From Alphaproteobacteria bacterium (GTDB taxonomy: Bacteria > Pseudomonadota > Alphaproteobacteria > RF32 > CAG-239), in assembly GCA_020025875.1 (NCBI GenBank), contig JAHHRI010000027.1, positions 1 to 17,674 on the forward strand: 17,674 nt of DNA. The letters run 5' to 3'. Positions 6,673 through 13,167 of this stretch are shown here, piece by piece. The stretch's first letter is position 1; every line of letters starts with the position of its first letter. A program made the position numbers and the translations under genes. Below the pieces are notes generated by a model. That model saw only the letters and a program-made list of their open reading frames with translations. It was not told the DNA's origin and searched no databases.

Positions 6673-6704
6673 GGTATGCCGAAACGCTGTTTCTGCCGCA
6701 TACC
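6673..6704 (-). promoter_or_regulatory. Hairpin in the psd leader
   Basis: GGTATGC (6673-6679) pairs with GCATACC (6698-6704), and GAAAC with GTTTC inside. On the minus strand the stem is followed after four bases by TTTTT, so it resembles a leaky terminator or attenuator about 33 bases before the psd start. It may also be a plain mRNA-stabilising hairpin. Confidence 0.4.
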
Positions 6705-6726
6705 TCAACATTAGGAAAACATATTT

Positions 6727-6755
6727 TTTTTACGGTGACAAGTTTTTAATGGCAA
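6727..6755 (-). promoter_or_regulatory. Possible psd-pssA promoter
   Basis: On the minus strand TTGCCA (6750-6755, five of six) and TAAAAA (6727-6732, four of six) are 17 bases apart. A second -35-like TTGTCA lies at 6736-6741 without a good -10. The promoter would place the hairpin at 6673-6704 inside the leader. Confidence 0.35.
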
Positions 6756-6801
6756 TACTCCAAATAAAAAAGCAAAAATTTTCAGATATGCAAAATTACA
6801 G

Positions 6802-6830
6802 TTGCCTTTTTAGCTTTTTGTTTGTATAAA
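6802..6830 (+). promoter_or_regulatory. Promoter of tRNA-Leu
   Basis: TTGCCT (6802-6807) and TATAAA (6825-6830) with a 17-base spacer, 15 bases before the mature tRNA 5' end. A 9-bp inverted repeat (TTGCCTTTT at 6802-6810, AAAAGGCAA at 6828-6836) spans both boxes. Confidence 0.7.
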
Positions 6831-6845
6831 AGGCAAATAGATTTT

Positions 6846-6932
6846 GCGCTTGTGGCGGAACTGGTAGACGCTGCAGACTTAAAATCTGTTGGCCGCAAGG
6901 CCGTGCCGGTTCGATTCCGGCCTAGCGCACCA
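6846..6932 (+). tRNA. tRNA-Leu, anticodon UAA
   Basis: An 87-base class II tRNA reading UUA codons. The acceptor arms are 6846-6852 and 6922-6928, with one U-U mismatch at the sixth pair. The D arm has the GGTAG loop. The anticodon stem (6873-6877 with 6885-6889) encloses a 7-base loop with UAA at 6880-6882. The variable arm is long (GGCC..GCAA..GGCC), as in leucine tRNAs. The T arm GCCGG-TTCGATT-CCGGC is perfect. Discriminator A and CCA (6930-6932) are encoded. Confidence 0.97.
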
Positions 6933-6937
6933 TTTAG

Positions 6938-6977
6938 AAACAAGGCTTTGAGCATTTTGCCCAAAGCCTTGTTTTTG
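6938..6977. terminator. Terminator of tRNA-Leu, possibly shared
   Basis: Perfect 13-bp stem (6938-6950 with 6962-6974) with an 11-base loop, running into a T-run on the plus strand. It starts 6 bases after the tRNA. The gene ending at 7001 on the minus strand may use it as well, though its U-run on that side is weaker. Confidence 0.85.
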
Positions 6978-7000
6978 TATTCCACACACGCTCTGCGGGG

Positions 7001-7609
7001 TTAGTTATCGGGGATGATCGTCAGGCTATTAAGCGCAAATCCCAACGGGAGATTTTCTTCCCCGAAACCAAGCTCTTTTGGTGAGGAGGCGCCGTCAATT
7101 TTAAAAATTAGATTGATCGGATGTTGGCTGCTTAAATATTTTTGAGCGATTTTGATTTTTGTTTGCGGGATTTTGTGCCCGTAGCGAAAAGTCCATTCAT
7201 CTATTTTCCTGTCGTCAAGGTATATTTCTACGGAAAGATTTTTGTTTTGGGAGTTAACATAGGGGGCAACGTCAAAATTGAGCGAGACGGAGGCGTATAC
7301 TTGCGACAGCATAAATGACAAGAGCGCCTTGTTGCCGGTGCTCCATATGCCGTGTTCATCAAAACGGACAAATCCCAGAATTTTGAAGTGGCAGTCGCTG
7401 CCGTTGAAATGATATTTGTGGAAATAATCGGTTGCTTCTTTGGGGGCTTGGTGAAGGAAGGCGCGTTCTTCCTCGATTGAAAAACGGCGCGTTTTCAGAA
7501 AGTAGTATTCGGAATAATATTTGCACATTTCCGGACAGAGTATGCAGTAGGTTGCGCCATAATAAACCAGCGCCAACATTACCACCAGCAGAATTTTAAA
7601 TTTCATCAT
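7001..7609 (-). CDS. Hypothetical membrane-anchored beta-rich protein
   Basis: A 202-residue protein with an N-terminal hydrophobic segment (about 5-26) that is a signal anchor or uncleaved signal, so most of it faces the periplasm. The body has many short beta strands: 'DEHGIWSTGNKALLSF' (84-99), 'LSVEIYLDDRKIDEW' (125-139) and 'SPKELGFGEENLPLGFALNSLTI' (176-198). This order, with Glu/Asp-Gly-x-Trp-Ser early and Ser-Pro-x-x-Leu-Gly ... Leu-Gly near the end, resembles the C-terminal beta-sandwich modules found on some membrane glycan or phosphoglycerol transferases. That link is from memory of the pattern and is not proven; here the module stands alone without a transferase. Two Met codons start the frame; AGGCGG lies 7 bases before the first. 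Confidence 0.7.
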   Translation of the reverse strand: MMKFKILLVVMLALVYYGATYCILCPEMCKYYSEYYFLKTRRFSIEEERAFLHQAPKEATDYFHKYHFNGSDCHFKILGFVRFDEHGIWSTGNKALLSFMLSQVYASVSLNFDVAPYVNSQNKNLSVEIYLDDRKIDEWTFRYGHKIPQTKIKIAQKYLSSQHPINLIFKIDGASSPKELGFGEENLPLGFALNSLTIIPDN

Positions 7610-7645
7610 TTTAATACCGCCTGCAACCGTGTTGTATTGATATTA

Positions 7646-7674
7646 ATTATATAAAAAACAATGTGATGAGCCAA
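7646..7674 (-). promoter_or_regulatory. Promoter of the gene at 7001-7609
   Basis: On the minus strand TTGGCT (7669-7674) and a perfect TATAAT (7646-7651) lie exactly 17 bases apart, 36 bases before the start codon. Confidence 0.65.
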
Positions 7675-7757
7675 GCAGAAAAGGGCTGTCGTTGAGAAAA
7701 TTCACAATTTTGTAACCGGTTTTGTAAGCGGTCGTTTTCTCTGTAGGCACGGTTTGA

Positions 7758-7940
7758 TTAAAGTTTGCAGCCGGCGATATGTCGTCTGGCTTGATATTTG
7801 CGATATTCGCTGAAAATATGAAGATTGCGGGCAATGGCAATGCAACGGAGAACCAATCGGCGTTCGTCGTCGTGGATGGATTCTTCCAGATATTGGAAAT
7901 AGGCTTCCATATCCTGAATATTATTAAATATCGTTGACAT
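7758..7940 (-). CDS. Small hypothetical protein, 60 residues
   Basis: An ATG-started frame of 60 residues. The sequence looks like a small helical protein: acidic amphipathic first half (IQDMEAYFQYLEESIHDDERR) and basic second half ending ARRHIAGCKL. I do not recognise it. A perfect TATAAT (7973-7978, minus) lies about 33 bases upstream, though no good -35 accompanies it. Only a weak GGA-type ribosome site is visible. A longer overlapping frame (7643-8083) has poor composition and no start signals. The gene is divergent from the flavin reductase gene. It could be chance, hence the moderate score. Confidence 0.45.
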   Translation of the reverse strand: MSTIFNNIQDMEAYFQYLEESIHDDERRLVLRCIAIARNLHIFSEYRKYQARRHIAGCKL

Positions 7941-8148
7941 TCTTTTTTTCCATAACCGTTTATATAAAACATATTATAGTACAAAAAAATCGGTGCGGTT
8001 GTTATTGTTTTGTGACAATGTCGGAGGCGAGGGCGCGGGAACCCAAAAAATAAAATGTATTCTTGTTCATTTTGCAATTGCACATTATCATTATTTGGTT
8101 TAGTTTGTGGACAACAATATCAACTTTATCTGACAGGAAAAATTTATA

Positions 8149-9099
8149 ATGGCAAAAATCACTTGGAAACCGGGAACTATGGAATATCCTCTGCCACCGG
8201 TTATGGTCAGCTGCGGAAGCATGGACAAGCCAAACGTTATGACTGCGGCATGGACCGGTATCATCAGCAGCGAACCGGCGATGACCTACGTTTCAATCCG
8301 ACCTTCCCGATATTCTCACGAGCTGATTAAGGAAAGCGGCGAATTTGTAATTAATCTGACCACTCTGCCGCTGGTGACCGCCGCAGATTTTTGCGGTATT
8401 AAATCCGGTCGCGATATTGACAAGTTTAAGGAAATGAACTTAACCCCCGGTGTTTGTTCTCAGGTTTCTTGCCCGCAGATTATCGAAAGTCCGGTTTCAA
8501 TAGAGTGTAAGGTTGTCAACGTTACAAACTATGGCAGCCATGATATGTTTTTGGCGGAAATCGTTGCGGTGAACGTTGATGACAAATATCTTGATCAAGA
8601 CGGTAAGCTGTGGTTGGAAAAAGCGGGGTTGATTGCCTATTCGCACAACTATTATTACACCCTCGGTCGCAATGTCGGCTTTTTTGGTTTTTCCGTTTGT
8701 CGCAGCGCTCTTAAAGCCCGCGAAAAAATGAAAAATGTTGTGGTCGAAGTCAAAGAGCCGAAAATTGCCAAACCGGAAAAAGACAGCAAATTTACTCGCA
8801 GAAAATGGACGGCGAGAGCAGAAACCTCGCGAGAAGGGAAATTTAACGGTCGTGATAAGTTTGAACGTTCTCGGCGGATGCGTTTCAACGATGAAGATAA
8901 ATCGGAAGGTGCGCCGCGTAAACCAAGCAAAAAATTTGCTTCGGATAAAAAATTTTCTTCGGACAAAAACTTTGCGCCGCGTAAAAAATCCGGCGATAGA
9001 TATGAGGGCAACAGTTCCGACAGACCGTCACGAAACGGCAGACAAGAAGGCGGATTTAATCGTCGGCAGCGCCGTCCGATGCATAAGCCCCATGCCTGA
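8149..9099 (+). CDS. Flavin-reductase-fold protein with a basic disordered tail
   Basis: Residues 1 to about 185 match the flavin reductase-like (split-barrel, FMN-binding, DIM6/NTAB type) family: 'PPVMVSCGSMDKPNVMTAAWTGIISSEPAMTYVSIRP' style N-terminus, 'GEFVINL', 'SGRDIDKF', and 'LAEIVAVNVDD' before a C-terminal 'GFFGF'. Such proteins bind FMN and are often stand-alone oxidoreductases of unknown substrate. Residues 190-316 are unlike the family: about 40 of 127 are Lys or Arg, with Gly, Ser, Asn and Phe, and a short repeat KKFASD-KKFSSD-KNFAP. This is probably disordered and nucleic-acid binding, as in tails of DEAD-box helicases. AGGA lies 10 bases before the ATG. Promoter-like pairs upstream (TTGGTT 8095-8100 with TATCAA 8118-8123) are weak. 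Confidence 0.88.
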   Translation: MAKITWKPGTMEYPLPPVMVSCGSMDKPNVMTAAWTGIISSEPAMTYVSIRPSRYSHELIKESGEFVINLTTLPLVTAADFCGIKSGRDIDKFKEMNLTPGVCSQVSCPQIIESPVSIECKVVNVTNYGSHDMFLAEIVAVNVDDKYLDQDGKLWLEKAGLIAYSHNYYYTLGRNVGFFGFSVCRSALKAREKMKNVVVEVKEPKIAKPEKDSKFTRRKWTARAETSREGKFNGRDKFERSRRMRFNDEDKSEGAPRKPSKKFASDKKFSSDKNFAPRKKSGDRYEGNSSDRPSRNGRQEGGFNRRQRRPMHKPHA

Positions 9100-9173
9100 T
9101 TTGTTTTCAACAAACATGAAGTGATCGGCCTCTCGAAAAGCTAATACTGAAAAGTTTTTCAAAGAGTAGGCAG

Positions 9174-9212
9174 AAAAAATGACACCGACTTTGAGGCGGT
9201 GTCATTTTTTTA
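9174..9212 (+). terminator. Terminator of the flavin reductase gene
   Basis: Stem TGACACCG / CGGTGTCA (9180-9187 with 9197-9204), extended by six A-T pairs and followed by T-run and TATA. It lies 75 bases past the stop. Confidence 0.9.
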
Positions 9213-9502
9213 TATGTCGGTGATTAGGTGGTGCATTGTTGTCATCTGCCGTTTGTTTTTTTTTGTATTTTGACAAAATTTGAAGTTTGTTTTGCTTTTT
9301 TGCCTGTGGGAAAAATGTTGGTTGTGAAAGTTCTTCGTCGGTTGGTTCGTATTCTTGGACGGGGCAAGACACTTTGCCGTTTTGCAGCTTTTGCCGATGT
9401 TGTTTCTTGTAAGCGCCATCCATGACTTTTTCAAAAAGTTGCTTATGCTTCTTAAAAGCCGATGATTGTTTTGAGGTTGCCGATGGGGGGGGAAGAAATC
9501 AG
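9202..9502 (-). pseudogene. Possible broken small gene beside an 8-G tract
   Basis: This gap between two terminators holds no clean gene. On the minus strand an ATG frame (9423 to 9202, 73 residues) reads as Lys/Gln-rich protein-like sequence and stays open upstream past its ATG to about 9502. A second frame covers the stretch before it, up to the terminator at 9555-9592. The two frames meet at eight C (eight G at 9485-9492 on the plus strand); one extra base in that tract would join them into one frame of about 120 codons. No ribosome site precedes the ATG, and the upstream frame has no ATG start. It could be a decayed gene, a phase-variable one or chance. Nothing else is visible in 9213-9554. 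Confidence 0.3.
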
Positions 9503-9554
9503 CCCGATTGAGGGATAGGGCTTGAAGATGGTTTGGTTTGCCTTGTGAACGGGC

Positions 9555-9592
9555 AAAAAAAGATCCCAAAGACTGTTTTTATCTTTGGGATC
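9555..9592 (-). terminator. Terminator of the outer membrane protein gene
   Basis: Perfect 11-bp stem GATCCCAAAGA / TCTTTGGGATC (9562-9572 with 9582-9592), loop of 9. On the minus strand it is followed by seven U (A-run 9555-9561). Confidence 0.9.
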
Positions 9593-9657
9593 CTTTGAGA
9601 ATTAGGCACTGCGGGGCAGGTTATTGTCGCCGCGATGCTTTTTGTCGATAGGCAAAA

Positions 9658-10278
9658 CTAGAAAACGTAGCGGACACCGCCGTAAATTTCCTGATTGTGG
9701 ACTTTGCCGTCATCAATCTTGCCCATATCGTAGTAACGGTAACCGACATCAATGTTCAGGCGGTTGGTCATTTTTGCGGAGATACCGCCACCCAACACCC
9801 AAGTGAAGTTGCGTTCTTTGTAGTTGTCACTACCGTCGCTGTAGGAGAATTTGTACTCCAGATTGGTAACGCCGATACCGGCCTGCAAATATGGTGTAAA
9901 CCAAGTATACGGAGAAAAGTCGTAATAAACGTTGAACATATAGGAATCGTATTCAAACGTACCGGTGCTGGTGGAAACGATCGGGTCGCGTCCTTCTACC
10001 GGAATAACGAATGTTTCGGAATCTTCGCTTTTATCGCGCCAGATATATTCGACTTCGGCGCGGAAATATTGATAACGGTAGCCGATGGCGCCGGAAAGCA
10101 TGAACAGGTTGCTGTCAATATCCGGTCGATCGCCCGTGGTGTGTTTGTCGCCGATATCGGGTTTGGCAACGCCACCGCGCAGACCGAGATAAATACCGTC
10201 GCATTCGGCCATGGCGTCTGACGCCACAACCATTCCCAAAACTATTGCCGATGCTCCGGCCAACATTTTTTTCAACAT
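9658..10278 (-). CDS. Outer membrane beta-barrel protein (OmpA-like/Omp25 type)
   Basis: A 206-residue precursor with a clear signal peptide: MLKK, hydrophobic core, and an AMA signal peptidase site after residue 24. The mature part alternates polar and hydrophobic residues in strands such as 'IYLGLRGGVAKPDI', 'IGYRYQYFRAEVEYIWR', 'YMFNVYYDF', 'WFTPYLQAGIGVTNLEY', 'TWVLGGGISAKM', 'LNIDVGYRYYDMG' and a last strand ending in Phe (GGVRYVF), the usual outer-membrane assembly signal. Length and strand count fit an 8-stranded barrel (OMP_b-brl family), as in alphaproteobacterial Omp25-like proteins. It may serve in envelope stability or host contact; this is family knowledge, not shown here. GAGAGGAA lies 8 bases before the ATG. 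It is a single-gene unit. Confidence 0.92.
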   Translation of the reverse strand: MLKKMLAGASAIVLGMVVASDAMAECDGIYLGLRGGVAKPDIGDKHTTGDRPDIDSNLFMLSGAIGYRYQYFRAEVEYIWRDKSEDSETFVIPVEGRDPIVSTSTGTFEYDSYMFNVYYDFSPYTWFTPYLQAGIGVTNLEYKFSYSDGSDNYKERNFTWVLGGGISAKMTNRLNIDVGYRYYDMGKIDDGKVHNQEIYGGVRYVF

Positions 10279-10322
10279 TCTTAAGATTCCTCTCGTTAAA
10301 GCAAAATGAAAATTCTGGACAA

Positions 10323-10351
10323 AGAGTACATTAATTTTTTCATTGAATCAA
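10323..10351 (-). promoter_or_regulatory. Promoter of the outer membrane protein gene
   Basis: On the minus strand TTGATT (10346-10351) and TACTCT (10323-10328) are 17 bases apart, about 45 bases before the start codon. Confidence 0.5.
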
Positions 10352-10461
10352 GCTTTTTATGTGACAAAAACAGAATTTGTACACTGCCGGTTTTTCCCTT
10401 GTCGATATTATTTAAGCAGTCGGCTTGATTTTTCAACGATTTTGTGTTAGCTGTGGGCGTT

Positions 10462-10986
10462 ATGATGAAAGATAAAGCGCAATATGCAGAAAAAAGAACG
10501 GCTTCGGGGCTAAATACACTGGCTTCCGAAACCATGCCGCTTTTGCGCAAACTTCTCGGTCAAAAAGGAATGATGGCGGCAGATGTGCTCATTTTTTGGG
10601 CGCAGATTGCCGGTGAGGAGCTGGCGGCGTTTACTTTTCCCGAAAAAATCAGCTTTCGCGGCAAAGAGCGGCAAAAAGGCGTTTTGCAAGTGGCGGCAGC
10701 CAACGGTGCCGTTGCCTTGGAGTTGCAACATAGGGAACGGTTCGTGCTGGAAAAAGTGAATGCTTTTTTTGGCTACGGGGCGGTTTCCGAATTGCGGATT
10801 CGTCAAAGCGGCGGGGCTTGTTTTCGGCGGAGTCGGCAAATTAATCAACCGCAAGTTAAGAAAATACTTGTAAGCGGCGAAGAACAAAATTATATTGAAC
10901 AACTGACCGGAGGAGTGAACGATGGAGATCTTAAAGACAGTCTGATTCGTCTGGGAAAAAGCGTATTATCGCAAAACCGCAAATAA
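10462..10986 (+). CDS. dciA: DUF721/DciA-family protein, presumed replicative helicase loader
   Basis: A 174-residue protein from the ATG at 10462. The region from about 20 to 115 has the DUF721 layout: a helix with 'LLRKLLGQKG', 'FWAQIAGEELAAFTFPEKISF' and 'KGVLQVAAANGAVALELQHRERFVLEKVNAFFGYGAVSELRIRQS', where 'L.V...n.a.a.eL.h.....l..iN..lG' is typical of the KH-like fold of DciA. DciA is the ancestral loader of the DnaB helicase in most bacteria. In alphaproteobacteria this gene commonly stands before a dsbA-like gene, as here (12-bp gap). A GTG at 10444 could extend it by 6 residues. No start has a good Shine-Dalgarno, so the start is uncertain. The last 35 residues are polar and may be flexible. 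Confidence 0.8.
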   Translation: MMKDKAQYAEKRTASGLNTLASETMPLLRKLLGQKGMMAADVLIFWAQIAGEELAAFTFPEKISFRGKERQKGVLQVAAANGAVALELQHRERFVLEKVNAFFGYGAVSELRIRQSGGACFRRSRQINQPQVKKILVSGEEQNYIEQLTGGVNDGDLKDSLIRLGKSVLSQNRK

Positions 10987-10998
10987 ACAGGAGTAGCA

Positions 10999-11724
10999 AT
11001 GACTTTTGAAAATATCGTAAAAAAGCTGAGTCGGGTATTGGCAGCGGCGTTTATGTTCTTTATGGCCGACGGTTTCTATTTGTCGCAGAAGGGTTTTGGC
11101 TGGGTGGACGGCAATCTGGTGTTGGTCAAACCGGCAAAGGCTTCAATGTCGGTGCCGGAAGGCAGCGCCGTGCCCAGTCGCTTTGAAATGAATGTCGAAC
11201 ATATGCTCGGAAGCAAAGAGGCTCCGGTAACCATTTATGAATTTTCTTCTCTGGGCTGCTCCCATTGCGCCGATTTTCATCTCAATATGTTGCCCGAACT
11301 GAAAAAAGATTATATCGACAACGGCAAGGTTAAACTGGTGTTTGCCGATTTTCCGATTGATGCCAAATCGATGAAAGGCGCCATGTTGGCGCGTTGTATG
11401 CCGGCTGACAAATATTTTGATTTTCTTAGCTTGTTATTTAAAAAACAACTCACTTGGGGGTTGTCGTTTAAAACCGAAAAATTGCTGACCAGCTATGCCG
11501 AACTGGAAGGGCTTTCCGCAGACAAAGCAAAAGCCTGCATGGAAGATGATGACATGGCAAAAGAGATTATGTCGGTTCGTCAAGATGCCATGGAAAAACT
11601 GAAAATTCAGGGCACGCCGTCTTTTCTGGTGAGAGGCGAAGGGGGCGAAGAAGTGCTGCCCGGTGTGCCGGATTATGAAAGATTGAAAGAAGTGCTGAAT
11701 AAATATCTCGGCGTTAACAAGTAA
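10999..11724 (+). CDS. DsbA-family thiol-disulfide oxidoreductase
   Basis: A 241-residue periplasmic protein with an N-terminal hydrophobic segment (about 9-30) that acts as signal or anchor. The thioredoxin-fold domain holds the active site C87-S-H-C90 in FSSLGCSHCADFH, a motif of the DsbA/BdbD group, and the cis-proline T206-P207 in QGTPSFLV. Two more cysteines, C133 and C180, sit where related DsbA-like proteins form a structural disulfide. The likely role is oxidising envelope proteins, though isomerase-type activity cannot be ruled out. AGGAG lies 5 bases before the ATG. It follows dciA and precedes atpI by 26 bases with no terminator. In many alphaproteobacteria the next gene would be smc; it is not here. 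Confidence 0.9.
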   Translation: MTFENIVKKLSRVLAAAFMFFMADGFYLSQKGFGWVDGNLVLVKPAKASMSVPEGSAVPSRFEMNVEHMLGSKEAPVTIYEFSSLGCSHCADFHLNMLPELKKDYIDNGKVKLVFADFPIDAKSMKGAMLARCMPADKYFDFLSLLFKKQLTWGLSFKTEKLLTSYAELEGLSADKAKACMEDDDMAKEIMSVRQDAMEKLKIQGTPSFLVRGEGGEEVLPGVPDYERLKEVLNKYLGVNK

Positions 11725-11750
11725 GTAACCTTTAGGGAATATGTTGGCTG

Positions 11751-12062
11751 ATGAAAAGAATTCCCCAAGACATCAGGGAACTGGAGAAAAAAATTGCCCG
11801 CCAGCGCGAAAAGGAAAGTCGCCTGCGGGAGCCGGTCAGAGCTTCGGCGTATGTCGGAGCGGCGGGAATCGGCTTCAGAATTGCGGCAGAGCTGCTTTCG
11901 GCAGTGCTGATCGGCGGAGCCATCGGTTATCTGATCGATCGCCTGTTTGGCACACGCCCGTTTTTTCTGACCTTGTTTCTGTTGTTTGGGGGAGCTGCCG
12001 GTATTTTGAACGTTTACCGTTTGGCTAAAGAGGAAGATCAGCGGAAAACGAAGAAGGAGTAG
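11751..12062 (+). CDS. atpI: ATP synthase protein I
   Basis: A 103-residue membrane protein with a charged N-terminus (RELEKKIARQREKESR) and two hydrophobic helices (about 36-61 and 69-88), ending in a Lys-rich tail. AtpI assists assembly of the c-ring and has been linked to Mg supply. In alphaproteobacteria it opens the F0 operon, as here. The ATG at 11751 is preferred; an ATG at 11741 in another frame gives a protein without sense. AGGGA is 12 bases upstream, rather far, so translation may be weak, which suits an assembly factor. The helix with GGAIGYLIDRLFGTRPF is typical of the family. Confidence 0.9.
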   Translation: MKRIPQDIRELEKKIARQREKESRLREPVRASAYVGAAGIGFRIAAELLSAVLIGGAIGYLIDRLFGTRPFFLTLFLLFGGAAGILNVYRLAKEEDQRKTKKE

Positions 12063-12068
12063 GTTGAG

Positions 12069-12791
12069 TTGTCAAATCCGTTAGAACAGTTTGTTATTAA
12101 GCCGATTATTCCGCTTAAGGCCGGAGATGTCGATATTTCTTTTACCAATTCGTCGTTGTTTATGTTGCTGGCGGTGGTGACGGCAGTGTTTTTGCTTTCG
12201 CTTTGTCTGCGCAGACGGACGATCGTGCCGGGGTTGGCGCAATCGTTGCCCGAATGCGCTTACGGTTTTATTGCCAATTTGATGAAAGAAAATATCGGCC
12301 CCGAAGGGCTGAAATATTTCAGTTTTATTTTCTCGGTCTTTTTGTTTGTTGCTTTCGGCAATGTTTTGGGGTTGTTTCCCTATGCTTTTACCTTTACCTC
12401 GCACGCTACGGCGGTGGGGGCTTTGTCGATTGTGGCGCTGTTGTTTAACATTGTTGTCGGCATTCGCAAGCGCAAATGGGGGTATCTGCGCACGTTTATG
12501 CCTAAGGGGATTCCGTTGGCATTGGCGCCGCTGGTCGTGCCGATTGAAACCATATCCATGCTTTCCAAACCTTTCAGCCTGACCGTGAGGTTGGTGGCCA
12601 ATATGACGGTGGGGCATATTATGCTCAAAATTATTGCCGGCTTTATCGTCAGTTTGGGAGTGTTTGGCGCCGTGCCGATGTTGTTTAGCGCCTGTATCGT
12701 GGTTTTTGAACTGTTCATCAGCCTTTTGCAAGCTTTTATCTATACGGTGCTAAGTTGTATTTATCTGGGGGACGCCTTGCGCAGCCACTAG
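12069..12791 (+). CDS. atpB: F0F1 ATP synthase subunit a
   Basis: The 240-residue stator subunit that forms the two proton half-channels against the c-ring. It begins with the family pattern 'PLEQF.I..I' and 'DISFTNSSLFML', and has about five to six hydrophobic helices. The essential arginine is R174 in SLTVRLVANMTVGH, and Q221 in the last helix (LLQAFIYTVLSCIYL) matches the conserved Gln. The only reasonable start is TTG at 12069, with AAGGAG 9 bases upstream; the next Met would remove the first helix. It follows atpI by 6 bases. The rare start codon may keep expression below that of atpE. Confidence 0.95.
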   Translation: MSNPLEQFVIKPIIPLKAGDVDISFTNSSLFMLLAVVTAVFLLSLCLRRRTIVPGLAQSLPECAYGFIANLMKENIGPEGLKYFSFIFSVFLFVAFGNVLGLFPYAFTFTSHATAVGALSIVALLFNIVVGIRKRKWGYLRTFMPKGIPLALAPLVVPIETISMLSKPFSLTVRLVANMTVGHIMLKIIAGFIVSLGVFGAVPMLFSACIVVFELFISLLQAFIYTVLSCIYLGDALRSH

Positions 12792-12844
12792 AAAAAAGAT
12801 TATTTTGTCATATGTTTAACGTTAAAATCAGAAAGGAAAATTAA

Positions 12845-13069
12845 ATGGAACCTTTAGCATATGTTGGCGCTGCGATCTGCGCTTTGTCAATGACGGTTGC
12901 CGCTTGGGGCGTAACCAAACTGTGGACGACGATTATTACAACCGTCGGTCGCAATCCGCAAGTGAAAAAAGATGTTGACATCTATGGTTGGGCAGGGTTT
13001 GCGGCGATTGAAGCGATCGCGCTCTACACGCTGGTTATTGCTCTGATTATGTTGACCGGCGGCGAATAG
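12845..13069 (+). CDS. atpE: F0F1 ATP synthase subunit c
   Basis: A 74-residue hairpin of two membrane helices that forms the rotor ring. The ion-binding carboxylate is E56 in GFAAIEAIALYTLVIA; the next residues (A57, no Ser/Thr) suggest protons rather than sodium. The polar loop has the conserved RNP (R36-N37-P38). The first helix is unusual: instead of the glycine-rich GxGxGxG stretch of most bacteria it reads CALSMTVAAWGVTKLW, with Ser, Thr and Ala at most glycine positions, a Lys and two Trp. AAGGA with an A/T-rich leader precedes the ATG, giving a strong start, as expected for the most abundant subunit. A 12-bp palindrome TTTAACGTTAAA lies at 12815-12826. Confidence 0.95.
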   Translation: MEPLAYVGAAICALSMTVAAWGVTKLWTTIITTVGRNPQVKKDVDIYGWAGFAAIEAIALYTLVIALIMLTGGE

Positions 13070-13077
13070 CTTTCGGG

Positions 13078-13133
13078 TGCCGACGGAATTGGTGCGGGGA
13101 GGACGCCGTCTTCCCCTTTAGGCGCCGTCGGCA
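13078..13133 (+). promoter_or_regulatory. Long intercistronic hairpin after atpE
   Basis: A 9-bp outer stem TGCCGACGG / CCGTCGGCA (13078-13086 with 13125-13133) encloses an 8-bp inner stem GGGGAGGA / TCTTCCCC (13096-13103 with 13109-13116, one G-U). GGTGC / GCGCC can pair between them. No U-run follows, so it is not a normal terminator. It begins 8 bases after the atpE stop and could shield the atpE mRNA from 3' decay, or partly block read-through, so that more subunit c than b is made. Confidence 0.6.
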
Positions 13134-13167
13134 GCGGATAGAAATTTATCAGTGAGGATGAGGGGTT

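Noticed and set aside
7643..8083. 146-codon minus frame overlapping the 60-residue gene
   Set aside because: No start signals, crosses the promoter for the 7001-7609 gene, and the composition is unlike a protein in its first half.
11741..12028. 95-codon frame overlapping atpI
   Set aside because: The atpI frame gives two clear membrane helices and the family pattern; this frame is a shadow.
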